A stretch of 64,000 nucleotides of DNA from Clarkia xantiana subsp. parviflora (Eukaryota > Streptophyta > Magnoliopsida > Myrtales > Onagraceae): positions 7,068,001-7,132,000 of the forward strand of contig JAPTYO010000017.1 in NCBI GenBank assembly GCA_036873135.1, read 5' to 3'. Of the stretch, positions 32,994 to 43,935 are shown in pieces; positions within the stretch are counted from its first letter, which is position 1; every line of letters starts with the position of its first letter. The translations under genes and the position numbers were made by a program. The notes beneath the pieces are model-generated. The model searched no databases. It saw only the letters and a list, made by a program, of their open reading frames with translations, and was not told the DNA's origin.

Positions 32994-33223
32994 TGATGGG
33001 TATACGTCCGATTCGGGTTCGTTTTACATTATTCGGAATTAGCCATTTTAAGGGCTTGCAAGTCTCCGACATCCCGACAGACCGATTTCCGACATTCCTA
33101 CAGTCCGACATCCCGACTGTCGGATATCCGCGAGCTCAAACAACTCGTCAGCATAACCACACAACACATTAAGGACCCGACGACTTTCAAGTCAATGACC
33201 CGCGAAGAGTTAGCATCCAACAG
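32994..33223 (+). repeat. 3' LTR fragment of element G
   Basis: Begins TGATGGGTATACGTCCGA, like TGATGGATATACGCC of A-C. About 230 bp remain. It contains dyad-rich TCCGACATCCCGAC and GTCGGA words. It is cut where copia-type leader sequence starts. Confidence 0.6.
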
Positions 33224-33366
33224 ATAATATTGTCAATATTGATAGATATTAGTTGCCTAAAGATTGAGAAAATATATATATTACTGATAGATTTATATCT
33301 CTAAATATAGAATCTTGACAATATATATATAGTGTGTGGCGAATATATATATATATATATATATAT
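33224..33366 (+). other. Copia leader fragment
   Basis: Matches the TA-rich leader of copia F near 19560-19780 (TAGAATCTTGACAATAT). Copia I is inserted in its (TA)n run. Confidence 0.65.
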
Positions 33367-33967
33367 TGTTGGATTACGGGGCAGATTATTACGGAAACAT
33401 AAACACATATACATGCTTGTAATCAGAATTACGCAGCGGAAGATGTGCACATACCTTAAACCTTTTCCGTAGTCCCAAGGATCCTGCTGAGGGAGTTCAC
33501 GATCCACCAGACGGAACCCGTAGAAGTTCTTGTTAAAGAAGTCCTACGCGAGATTAGCTCCACAGCAAAGCCTCTGATCGAATCTTGGCAGGGACGGATC
33601 TCTGGAGTGATTTGCTCGAAGCAAATTGGCACACCCCTGGTGTAGTATATGGTTTGGTCGAACTATGTATTAGGGAGGAGGGTTTTTCTCTCAAATCACT
33701 ACTTAGGAGGGATTTTGTATTATATTTAATGAAAACTCTAACTACCCTTTTTTATAGGAGGAGCAAAGTGGACAAAAGTCCACTTTGCCCTTACTAACAT
33801 AATTCGGCCAGCCATGTATAAGGGAGGCCCAATATTGTAGGCCTCTCGTGTCAATTGGGATTTGGGTCAAGCCCAAATTCCCTAATATGACATTTACCCA
33901 ATTTCTTAGGTAACATATACATATTAATGGGCTTCCATTTACGGTGCCCAATCACCATATGCTAACA
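33367..33967 (-). repeat. 3' LTR of copia I
   Basis: TGTTGGATTACGG...TATGCTAACA, 601 bp. TATAAAA (minus) lies near 33749-33756. The hairpin GCAAAGTGGAC-aaaa-GTCCACTTTGC at 33763-33788 corresponds to the copia F hairpin, with the outer GG/CC pairs replaced by AA/TT. Confidence 0.9.
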
Positions 33968-35080
33968 GCTCCTACTCGCCGGAATGGGAGTGTGCCTGTT
34001 AATGTATTATTGTCCAAATAACATCAACATTTCACTCTTCTGATCTTGCCCCTGCTTCCGAATTGTTCATACGATGTTTACCGTGCGACCGACGGATACG
34101 ACTGCCATCGTGTTACTCATTTGTTAGAAGTGTTGTAGCACCCGTGGAACATTGATTCCCTGTCTCAAATCAACCTGTTAAAAAGATCAATTTGTATCGC
34201 GCTGTATCCTAGGTCAACTGATAATTCTCCAATTGCCCAGTTTCCACATAGGAATACTTCTCCAGGGAATCCGTACAAGTATTCACAACTTTCAACTAAT
34301 ATTCGGTTGGTGGCCAACTAGTGAATACAATAGTCGGTGAATTATAGGTGAACTTTACCATCCTCATCGCTCATACCCTTAGTCAAACCCAACTGGTTTC
34401 CAAAGACGTGGTAACATGGCCTTTTTCTTCAGCACTGCGCTCATACGCCGGGAAGCGAACATTGAGCCTGACCATAGATATGAGTTCTAAGTCCATGAGG
34501 ATACTTCGGGCGCCTCTTCATAAGGCTCCCGGGATCAATCACACACCTCAGGTGAAGAAGTTTGCGCCCATCCGAATCACGAGGATTTTACCTAGCACAA
34601 CCGAGCATGACTCTGTGGTCGAACATGGCACGCGTAGTATGAAGCACGCGTCGATAGCATACCCGAACATCGTTAGACGTGAGATATGAAAATGATGCCA
34701 TCACAGACTTTCATTTGGCCCAGAATGTGGTTAATGACGAACGTAGTTCATCACCGACGAAGTTCAAAAGGAAGATAATGTCGTTTTAAATCGAAACCAA
34801 ATGATCATTTTGCGTAACCAAGTTTCCCAACTGGTTCTTAGCCAGTCTTGCTTCGGAAGAGGTCTCTCTCTCATAAAAGACAACTGTGCACGTGTGATAA
34901 GGCAAGGCCCACATTCGACATAATTTATGCAGAGGATTGCGTCCTCCTACGACTCAGTTTATAGACCGTAAAATCCGATGTATTCAAACATTATGACATC
35001 GATGAATCATAAACTCGAATTGCAATTCTTTCATTTATCAAAATTTAACTTTCAATTATTAAAATGTTATCATAGATTAT
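33968..35080 (-). other. Copia I 3' noncoding region
   Basis: Noncoding. It starts with the polypurine region (CTCCTACTCGCCGGAATGGG on the plus strand) and aligns with 25041-26169 of F. Confidence 0.8.
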
Positions 35081-36247
35081 ACGCCCAATTCTAAACCCTA
35101 CGCAATTCAAGCAGTTTAATATGCTTTTCAAATGTCTCTTTGCGTAATAATTTAGTTAATGGGTCCGCCACCATGTCATCAGTGGGCGAGTATTCTAAAT
35201 GATTATATCGTCTTCTACCAAAAATTTAGCATAATTATATTTCACATCAATGTGTTTAGTCCTAATATGGTACTTTGGATTCTTTACCGCCGCAATGGCT
35301 GCTTGACTGTCAAAGAACACCTTCACAGGTTTACTCCTGACATTGCCACCTAAGCAGCGCAGTAAGAAGCCTTTTTAGCCAAATCGCTTCCTTTGCGTTT
35401 TTGGAGAGAGCAACGAATTCTGATTCCATTGTAGACAGCGCGACATAGGATTGCTTCTTGCTCGTCCATGAAATGGCGGCATCTGCAAGGAGAAATACTC
35501 CTCCTGTGGTGGACTTACGATCGTTTGGGTCGCCACCATGGTCGGCGTCACTGAATCCAGTCAATTCTAACTTTCAGCCCTCATAGCACAGTACGTAGTC
35601 GGCAGTACCTTTCAGATATCGCATGATCCACTTTACAGGTTTTAAATGTTGACAGCCAGGGTCTGACTGGAATCTTGCAACTAGGCCCACAGCGTAACAG
35701 ATGTCCATACGAGTGCAAAGCATGGCGTACTTCCGACCATGCTTAAATACTCTGCACTTCTCATCTGTTCACGCTCTTGCTGCTTCTTTGGGCCGTCGCG
35801 CTTTGACGACGCGCACCCGAATACTACCAGCGTTTCCACGGGTTTGGCATCTTGTAATCGAAACCTTCTCAACAATTTGTTGATGTAGGCTTCCTGAGAT
35901 AGACACAATCTCCGGGCGGCACGATCTCAAGCAATCTTAATGCCCAAGATGTACGTAGCCTCTCCCATGTCTTTCATCTCAAATACAGATGCCAACCAGA
36001 GCTTTGATTCATGCATGAAGCTCACATCGTTCGCAGCAATGAGTATGTCATCCACGTATAAGGTTAAGATGACGTACTTAGACCCGGAGGTCTTTGTATA
36101 CATGCAAGGATCCTCGTGAAGATTCACGAATCCGTTTCCAACAATCTCCTCGTGGAATCTGCGGTACCATTGCCGAGACGATTGTTTAAGACCATAAATG
36201 GATCTTTGGAGTTTACATACTTTATGTTTGTTACCAGGAGTAATGAA
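35081..36247 (-). pseudogene. Copia I RT and RNase H remnant
   Basis: From right to left: RT motifs KVCKLQRSIYGLKQSSRQ and LYVDDILIA (about 36050), KDMGEATYILGIK, CLSQEAYINKLLRRF, a frameshift, then RNase H TGFSDADHGGD, TTGGVFLLADAAIS and MESEFVALSKNAKEA. The RNase H end (35081-35330) is broken by stops. The last RT part is shifted and shortened near 35700. It is closely related to F. Confidence 0.88.
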
Positions 36248-36291
36248 TGTTAGGATATGGTGACTGGGCGCCATAATTGGCAGCCCATTAT
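36248..36291 (+). repeat. 44-bp copia LTR start, opposite orientation
   Basis: TGTTAGGATATGGTGACTGG and GCGCCATAATTGGCAGCCC match the first bases of copia F's LTR on the plus strand, although the adjacent copia I reads on the minus strand. It is cut after about 44 bp and abuts element H sequence. Confidence 0.7.
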
Positions 36292-36624
36292 TATGTATGT
36301 CTAACTTGTCATTAGCATCCGAACAGGGTGTCACTCGCAGAATGGGGATAGAAGACTTACTCATGATAGTAGATGCAAAAAGACTAACTCCGAAAAGAAG
36401 ACAGCAAGATTTGATATCCTGAAAGATGAACAAGGGCGCAAGCACGCATCAAACACTTATGCAAACATCTATGCAATGAACGCTCCATGTGAGATAACTA
36501 TGTACGCAATGACTTAACAGTCTTCGTGCAACAAGTAACAACCATCATGCAAGGGGGGCAACCCTCTCAACACATCGACTTACATGTCGACATCAAGCTC
36601 ATACTCGCAGCATACATTATTACA

Positions 36625-37095
36625 AGGGAGAAATATTTTCTAAGTGTTTTGCTCAGGATGACAGTCAGCATATTGCAAGTTGTCGGCATGCTACTAAGTG
36701 TCAACATGCTACTACGTGTCGACATACAACAAGCTGTCAGCATACTATCAAGTATAACGTACGACAAGGTGTCGGCATGCAACAAAATATGGCTGAAATA
36801 TTTTCTAAGTATTTCGCTTACGACATGGGACTATACGCGACAAGAAACCAACCGTCAGAAAATATTGTCTAAGAATTTCCTTGATGTCAACAATCAACAA
36901 GCGGAATAGAATCAACTATCTAGGAGAATTCTCCAAGTACACTAGCATGCTGACGGATAACATACATCAAGTAGCAAACATCAACTACTACGAAATATTT
37001 TCTAAGTGTTTCTATACCGGCGGTCGACAAGAATCATATGACGACATCAATGGTAACAAGCACTAGATATTATTGAAATATTTTCTAAGTGTTTT
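36625..37095. repeat. Dispersed motif AAATATTTTCTAAGTGTTT, five copies
   Basis: Near-identical 20-bp words at about 36630, 36790, 36857, 36991 and 37072, irregularly spaced and with unrelated sequence between. Similar TTTTCTAAGTA words lie near the 3' ends of A (4-15), B, C (41698) and H (38804). Confidence 0.7.
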
Positions 37096-38525
37096 AGCAT
37101 GTTTGCAGACAGTGACCAACGATCAATACATGATGCTCAACGCACATTGCCTAAGTTATCACTACCAACATACAACCATCGACGACCATGTACGAACAAC
37201 TACCGATCGTCAACATCGAGCATACTAAAACAACGGCTAAGGCATGGAGCAACATGTCGGTAATGAACACTATGCATAAGGGAAGTGTAACGATTCATTT
37301 GCACTTTTCTAAAATTTTCAGCACTTAGAAAAATTTTGGCCGATTTGGGGCTAAGTATCCTAATGCATTTCATCAAACACCTTGTATGCATGTTAAGGTG
37401 ACTAAGCACATAGTGATTTCAAGATTGAATCAAGGCCAAATGAAGTCGAAAAATGTCAAGCCATGTACGGAATTGGACTCACCAACACGAAGCGAGTCCG
37501 AATTGTCACACGCCGTCACCGGAGCTCCAAGCGCCACCCAGAGACGCCGCACGCGCCGCTGCCGTTTCTGTCACGCGCCTCCGCTGATTGCCACGCGCCG
37601 CTGTTCTGTACTCCACGCACCGTCTAATTCCACCTCTAGCTTGGCCGGAATTTAATTGATGTCAAGTATGATGTGACTACTCCAAATTTACACCTCCATA
37701 AGCTCCTTTTTCAACAAGCAATGAGAGCTTCTAGGGAAAACTATCAAGGGAGAATGTAAGCTAATGACTATTCTCTCTCCTAATTTTCACTAATAGTGTC
37801 TACACCATGTGCTAAGGACTAAACTCATATCTATTTTTGCACAAGTCCCTAGCATCATGTATGAGCATGTTTAAATCTCTCCTATGCTTACATTACATAT
37901 ATGCTCCCTAATGTTGCATGACGCGCTACATACAATTATTATTGCATGTTACGTACGCATAGGCTATTATGCATGATATTATTTTTATATATGCATGATT
38001 CTAACTTATGATTGCTACATGATTATTTTTATAATCTAAGTATGAACTGCATGTTTACATCATATTACATGCTTACATCATATTCTATGTTTACATCATG
38101 CTTCATGCTGACAAGCATGCTCTCCAGTTTTATATTCCTCTAAGTATTTTGCTTATTGCGCGATTACGTCATCCATATGCTATATCGTCATCTCCATATT
38201 AACATCATGTTACACGTTTACGTCATGTACCATGATGACACCACGTCGCATGATTATTTATTATTACAAGTACTTCGCTTATTGAATGTAATTACGAATA
38301 TGTCGTTAATTGCATGCTGTTATATGTATACCGTCTGTTACGCTAACCTCGTGAACAGATTACGCACGTTCGTCGAAAAAGTAAAGATGGACGAATTTGT
38401 GCTCCGCGCATTCGATTGACAAACAGGCCACCCCTGAGGTCAGTGCCGAACCTAAATTGGACGAATATCGTATCTTAAACAGAGTCAAACATGGGTTTTG
38501 AACCGCTACTTGACTTGGGGGCAAG

Positions 38526-39284
38526 TGATGGATATCTGTCCAATTCGGGTTCGTATTTACGTTTTGGACCTCGCAAACACGACGAAACCCATAAACGGAT
38601 TTTACGGCGGACACCCCGAGTCCAAAACGGTCCGGATGCGCGCAGCACCCGGACCGGGACTTCCGGATTGCCACAAGGCAACCCGGACCTCCGGATTTCC
38701 TCGGCAGTCCGGATTGGTCCGGTTCGCCCGGGAATCCGGACCATGTCGGACATCCGACATGGTCCGGACTGTCGACTGGCACCACGCGCTTACCCCTATT
38801 ATTTTTACTAAGTATGAGAAGTCAGTGCGCACATAGCCAACCTCGATGTCGGTAAGCGTTTTCCTTTAAACCGGCATTGAACCACATAAAACCGGGTACG
38901 GTTCTCGAGTTTCCTATAAATAGGGACCTAGACCTCCCAATTGACAACTAAACTCGAAACTCTCTCAAATTGGCTATTTGTGCTCTGACCTCTCTCTACA
39001 TACTTTCTCTCTCTAGATTGTGACTTAAACATCGGAGAGGGTTCAACCAGCACCCCCCCTCTCCATGCTGGTTATTGCCCGTTTTGCAGGACCCGACGTG
39101 TAGGAGACCGAGATTGGAGCCAAAGCCAAGTTCGGGGTTCAAGGATCGAGGTTCGCGGATCGTGGATCGTGGATCGTGACGTGCTGACAGGAGACCGTAC
39201 CTGCGTGCACATCCAACCCGTTCGCGAAGAACAACCCGAGGTGTCCCAGGTGGAACCGACCACAACAGAACCCACCCCAAGCCT
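38526..39284 (+). repeat. LTR of element H (3' end unclear)
   Basis: TGATGGATATCTGTCCAATT start. U3 holds a hairpin at 38735-38768 with a 16-bp stem (TCCGGACCATGTCGGA and its complement) around a 2-base loop. A CTATAAATAGGG TATA box lies near 38915. AGAGGGTTCAACCAGCACCC aligns with the R region of A-C. The right border with copia E LTR sequence is estimated. Confidence 0.6.
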
Positions 39285-39556
39285 TGGATGTGCCGAATTG
39301 CTTCGAACAAATTACTCCGGAGAACCATCCCCGTAGAAGAATCGACAAGAGATTTTGCTATGGAGACGAATCCGTGGTGGGCTTCCTTAACCAGAACCCT
39401 TACGGGGACCGTCCGGCGGATCGAGAACTCCCCTAGAAGATCTTGGGTCTACGAAAAGCATTGTAGGTATGTGCGCCCTATTCCGCTGCGTATTCTGTTT
39501 ACATAGCATGTATCTTGTTTTGTTTCCGTAGTATTTATCCCCTATAATACTACAAC
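39285..39556 (+). repeat. 3' part of copia E LTR
   Basis: Aligns with the R/U5 part of copia F's LTR (CCCCGTAGAAGAATCGA, CCGGCGGATCGAGAACTCCC, TTCCGCTGCGTA). It is preceded directly by H sequence, so the U3 part is lost. Confidence 0.7.
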
Positions 39557-39557
39557 G

Positions 39558-39570
39558 GTATCAGAGCCTG
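39558..39570 (+). other. Primer binding site, copia E
   Basis: CGGTATCAGAGCC, initiator-Met type with its first T changed to C. Confidence 0.8.
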
Positions 39571-40317
39571 TGTTAGGAAGTTCATAATTTTGATAAATCG
39601 GTGTTCTTGAAATTTTAGTATAACTAGTATTCATGAAATTGAGTGTTTTTGTTAAAACTGATGTTCATGATATTTTCAAGAAAAGTTGACCTTTATCAAA
39701 TCAAACATTGGATTATTGATCTTAGTAAAATTTGATCCATTAGGGTTGTACAAAGAAAAAATTTAATTTCTTTGGCCCCAAGTTACATTATTTCGACCGA
39801 AAAATTTAAAAATTTTAATTAAATTTTAACTGTGCTGAAATTCCTATAAGTGATTTAGGTCACAATTATGGTTAGATTCACAAGAGTGATAGTTACTATC
39901 CATATATTCTAACACGATTTTAGGAATATTGAATATTATGGATAGATTTTAGTTGTCTAAGATTGAGAAAATATAAATTGTTGATATATTATATCCTAAT
40001 ATAGAATTTTAACAATAATATATATATACAATTAAATTCAGCTGATATATATATATATGTGTGTGTCGTGTGTATGTGTGTGTGTGTGCGTGTGTAAATA
40101 TTAGAAATTTTTTTATAATAAATTATTACTTGGTGGCTAAGTTAAGTTTTTAGTAGATTTTAAAACCCTACTTAGCCCACTAGTAGTAATTTCGGCCGAA
40201 CCCTATTGTGTTATTGAGCCGCTCCAGTTACACATCCGGGTCAGATTGACTGATCCGGAAGACTAAGGGAACCAAATCGGGTCAATTGAACCAGGTCAAC
40301 CGAAGCGAACCGGGTCG
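39571..40317 (+). other. Copia E leader, first piece
   Basis: Noncoding and TA-rich with a TG microsatellite (40056-40090). Then come GGCCGAACCCTA and ACCGGGTCGGGT words as in F (19870-19990). Confidence 0.7.
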
Positions 40318-40322
40318 GGTTC
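40318..40322. repeat. Target-site duplication of element C, left
   Basis: GGTTC; matching copy at 49694-49698. Confidence 0.92.
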
Positions 40323-41334
40323 TGTTAGGTTATAAAGTCTAGGTCAACGGGTCGTCAATCTAGAATTTATCTCCCACTAATGAAATGTCGGGTTCAGTGT
40401 TCCTAGGACTAGTCGTTCTGATCCATGCCCTTCTGCTCCCTTGGGGTAGTCGTTCTGATATATGCCTTCTCTTCTCTCCTTCTGACCTCCTTTCCTTCTC
40501 TCCTTCTGACCTCCTTTCCTTCTCTCCTTCTGACCTCCTGAGGCTAGTACTTCTTACCCCTGGGGCTTGTCCTACTGCTCTATGCTCTTCTGCTTCCTTG
40601 GCTCTCTTCTCCTTGCTACCCTGCAAGAGGGGCAATACCAGGCACAGAGGGGGGGGGGGGGTGGTGCCTGATGAACCCTCTCCGATGCCTAAGTCCATAT
40701 GGTTTTAGAGAGATAAAGCTAGAGAGATGTCAGAGCAAAATTGTGCAACTTGCCAAGATGTCCAAATGAGTTGTGAAGGTGGGGTATTTATAGGCAACGG
40801 TGTCATTAAGGTGGCTTAATGACATCGTTAACCTTTAAACACAATTAATTAACCTTTAAGCGCATAATTAAGACCTTAGGATACGGAGAAGGTAGGCGGC
40901 GTGAACCGAGTGTGGGTGTCCGAAAATGGCGCAGGGGCCCTTGGGGGGAGGAGAAATCCGACCCCCAAGGGTAGGGGTTGGGTGAGGGCACCCTACCCCT
41001 CCTAGGGAGGATGGGGTTGGCCAACCCCATCCCTCCTAGGAGAGATCGGGTTAGCCGACCCGATCTCTCCTAGGAGAGATCGGGTTGGTCCACCCGATCT
41101 CCCCTAGGAGAGATCGGGTTGGCTGACCCGATCTCTCCTAGGGGAGGTCGGGTGTGGCCACCCAACCTCACCTAGGTGAGTTTTCCTCGGCCGGACGAGC
41201 GCTCCGGCCTCGTCCGAGCCGTTGATGTGTTCGCGAAGTGTTCGGGTTGAAGTTTCGATTTACAATTGGTAATGGGACGATAAAAATACAACGGTTTGGA
41301 AGTCAACGGGTTCAAATTGGGCGTATATCCATCA
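40323..41334 (-). repeat. 3' LTR of element C
   Basis: U3 is close to A/B, but the R-U5 part is different. It includes three copies of a 22-bp unit (TCCTTCTGACCTCCTTTCC...) near 40470-40540 and a run of 13 G. TATTTATA (minus TATAAATA) lies at 40785-40792. U3 palindromes span 40934-41176, one more unit than in the 5' LTR. Confidence 0.94.
40934..41176. repeat. Palindrome chain in U3 (C, 3' LTR)
   Basis: Same 34-bp hairpin chain as in A and B. A unit with GATCGGGTTAGCCGACCCGATC is present here and absent from the otherwise matching 5' LTR chain at 49327-49535. Confidence 0.9.
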
Positions 41335-42479
41335 CATGCCCCCGAGTCAACCAATGGCCTAACCCTTGATTGACTCTATTTCAGGATGGTATGATACGCG
41401 CAATTTGAAACCGGGGTTTCTACCTTTCATCTGAGTGCCAGCTTACCCATGGATGCGTGTCTTCGACTCTGCCCCCTGTCTTATGAGATAGAGGAGTTGT
41501 AAACGTTAGAGTAGCATGGACGTATGCCTAAGCATGCGTCCGTCTGAGGCGGGAGTAATAAATCTATTGTTGCTACCGGCGTATACTTAAAAATGCATAC
41601 TCTTACAAGGATGCAATACGAATGCAACTAAGTAACTTACGCTTCAAATTCGTGCCGGGATTCTATCTAAGTGAGGAAAAATTTCAATTTTGGTCCGAAA
41701 TTTTTCTAAGTATGGGATACTAGAAAATATGCCTATAGGATGTTAACTAGGAGTGAACATGGACATATCATGAACATGAGGATGTGTACTAGCATACATG
41801 CAAGTAGGAACATAAGGATGGGAGTGAGTAGAGACATGCTGCGATTGTAGTCATGAATGTATGCATGAATATATGGCGGCCATGTGCATGGACGTCTAAA
41901 TATTTGAACACACGGGAGTGTGTATGTGGGCATGCATATGAGTGCAAGCATGAACATGTATGTATGTATGGATGGGTTGTGAGTATAAGCATGAGTGATG
42001 ACATTGATGTACCTGTAGATGTTAATCATGAATATGAGCACAAGTGCAAAGGTGAGAGCATAGACTTCTCCTTTACTTGAGGGTGGGAACTCTGCCACTC
42101 AATGGGACACAACGTTCCGCCTCCCTCGTACTAGCGTGAGCATTTTCCATTAATCTCGACCTTCGGCATGTGTAACATTTTTCCTTCATTCGTTGGAGCG
42201 TGTGTATAGCTCTTGACCTTTACCCTGCAATTTGTTCCCCATAAAAGTGAGGGTGAAAAAGCTTACAAGCTTTCTTCTTACCGCCGCGAGCGAAGGGGTC
42301 TATTGACATGTGCTAAGGGTTGACCCTTCCTTCGGATGTGCTGGAGCGTTGCTCCATTTGGGGAAACTAAAAGTTCGCCCTCTTCCCTTGGTGTTAAGGT
42401 TGCCCCCGTAGTAGGCGTATCTCGCCCCTCCATGAGTAAGGGTCGATCTTTGCGTTGGTTGCTCGTATAGATGACTCAC
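41335..42479 (-). other. Element C 3' noncoding region
   Basis: Begins with the polypurine tract (ACATGCCCCCGAGTCAACC on plus). It contains TTTTTCTAAGTATGGGATAC near 41700 and then CATGA/GTATG-rich sequence to 42060. The antisense TATA box of A, B and D is not recognisable here, so the antisense promoter seems lost. Confidence 0.65.
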
Positions 42480-43345
42480 TTTTGGGAAGCTTTCTTCTTC
42501 AGACAGGGAGACCTTGAAGATCGTTTTCCAAGGTAGTCAGACCAAATCTGATCGTCCTGTGTCTTGGGTGTCCGAGGTGGACTCGTATGAGGCAGGGACT
42601 CGTATGACCCCTTGTAGGTTGATTTCATGGAGAAACATACAAGGTGTAGGCAGAGCGTTCCGAACGTACTGTTGAATCAGATGAGAGGGAAGAACCCTCT
42701 AGTTCTGCTTATCGGGCCAAGAAATTTTCTAAGTCAGGGGTGGCTGCTAATGCTTCCAGTATGTTCTTTTTCCCTTCTTTTTTCTTTGTGATATACTTAT
42801 GATTGTTCTCATGCTGCTTCCTTCTTGTTGTTAGAGCGTTCTTCCGTGGTTACCGAATGGTTCTTGTGGTGGGTGAGAGTTCAAGTCAACCTAAATCCAA
42901 GGCGCGGAAACCTGACTCTGAGGTCGGGCCCTCGGCTGCCAAGGAGAAGGAAACCGCGAGAGGCTCTCCTTCAAGTGCCCCCTTGCTGACTCCCTCCCAT
43001 GATAAGGAGGTAGTGGTTGAAGAGGCACCCTCTTTGCTTGACAAAAGGAAACAACCTGTGGCTGGCGATGGGGTGATCATAGGTCTTGATGTCTCTTCTC
43101 TATCTCCTGCCCCCCAGCCGAGGGGCCGAGTCTCAAGTTTATTTCATCTTCATGTAGATTTGACGACTTTTGAAAGTGTTTTTGTCTTTCCTATGGGTTA
43201 TGTTATTAACCCCTGCGTTGAAGATTTTTCTTTTGGTGATGGGTGTGATCATCACCTTTCATTGAGGTTCCTTTCTCTTGCCATGGCTCTGATTAAGATA
43301 ACAAATTCTTGCTTTGGAGTTTGGTGGAGACTGCTCTTGAGTTAG
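42480..43345 (+). pseudogene. Antisense gene (aORF) of element C, partial
   Basis: Matches the first three exons of the D aORF. 42480-42640 corresponds to the exon with SSSD-ETLKI and RPVSWVSEVDSYEAG. An intron with a CAG end follows near 42650, then the AGCGTTCCGAACG exon, then 42840-43130 with VGESSSQPKSKARK, DSEVGPSAAK and KEVVVEEAPSLLDKRK (D has KSSSQSKSKVRK, DSEVGPSTAK, EMVVEEAPPLPDKGK). The GSEW/PEVG and coiled-coil modules are missing; beyond 43150 the sequence no longer aligns. The gene is truncated in this element. Confidence 0.7.
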
Positions 43346-43660
43346 CCTCTACTAGTATCGTAGTTGTGATCGTTGTGGGGATCGTTTTGTTATATGCCCT
43401 CAATAGTGCTTGTCGTGATTCTTTGTTTCATGGTTGATTTCGTGAGATATGGAGGTTGTCTTCATAATGAGGACGTCTCCTTCCTAGTATCACCCAGCGG
43501 GTTGAAATATAAGTGCCTACCTTTGATGAGCGTACGAAGGGTGTTGTTTTTCCCTTTTTCTTGAACCTCCTCCTAGGGCTAGGCGTAGCCTTTTGATGTT
43601 CGTGGTCGGGATGGTGTCTTTACAATTCATGTCTTTGACAGATGTTTTATGATGTGCTGC
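43346..43660. other. Element C internal sequence, no feature seen
   Basis: T- and G-rich; no conserved frame or repeat recognised. Confidence 0.4.
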
Positions 43661-43935
43661 CATGATAGTCACTTCGGGGTATGTGGACGTGATAGCCACT
43701 TCGTGATGCGTCGGAGTGATAGCCATTATGTAGTGTGTGGACATGATAGCCAGTTCAGGGTATGTGGACATGATAGCCACTTCAAGGTATGTGGACATGA
43801 TAGCCACCTCAAGGTATGTGGACATGATAGCCACTTCAAGGTGTGTGGACATGATAGCCACTTCAAGGTGTGTGGACATGATAGCCACTTCAGTGTATGT
43901 GGACATGATAGCCACATCACGATGTATGGAGTTGT
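43661..43935. repeat. 27-bp minisatellite, about ten copies
   Basis: Unit GGACATGATAGCCACTTCAA GGTATGT, repeated every 27 bp (for example 43741 and 43768). Divisible by three, so every frame shows a 9-residue repeat such as CGHDSHFKV. These frames are by-products of the repeat. It lies where the other elements have the aORF C-terminal exon. Confidence 0.9.

Larger units (their letters stand above)
26744..33223 (+). mobile_element. Right part of Tat-like element G
   Basis: A long internal region without pol but with several tandem repeats, a decayed antisense gene (29381-30284) in the orientation expected for a plus-strand element, a polypurine-like stretch ending at 32993 and an LTR start TGATGGGTATACG at 32994. 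The whole is strongly diverged from A-D. It is the oldest Tat element here, and the host of copia F and probably of A. Confidence 0.65.
33367..36247 (-). mobile_element. Truncated Ty1/copia element I
   Basis: A minus-strand element retaining its 3' LTR (33367-33967), 3' noncoding region, RNase H and part of RT. It ends abruptly at 36247 within RT, just before the ITPGNK motif. No 5' half or target duplication is visible. Confidence 0.88.
36292..39284 (+). mobile_element. 3' part of Tat-like element H
   Basis: Internal noncoding sequence 36292-38525 ends with CTTGACTTGGGGGCAAG and is followed by an LTR starting TGATGGATATCTGTCC. No pol, no hairpin array and no aORF are recognised. A GC-rich patch at 37480-37650 and AT-rich runs with CATGTTTACATCAT words (38000-38260) stand out. 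The 5' part is missing. Confidence 0.6.

Noticed and set aside
37386..37655. Arg/Cys-rich 89-codon ORF in H
   Set aside because: Lies in a short GC-rich patch, with no homologue among the other elements.
38360..38836. Overlapping ORFs around the H LTR start on both strands
   Set aside because: They lie in a dyad-rich GC stretch of U3 and cross the polypurine tract; not coding.
40360..40698. ORF with RSEGEKERRSEGEK repeat
   Set aside because: It comes from the 22-bp pyrimidine-rich repeats in the LTR of C; the same frame recurs at 48755-49030 only because it is the other LTR.
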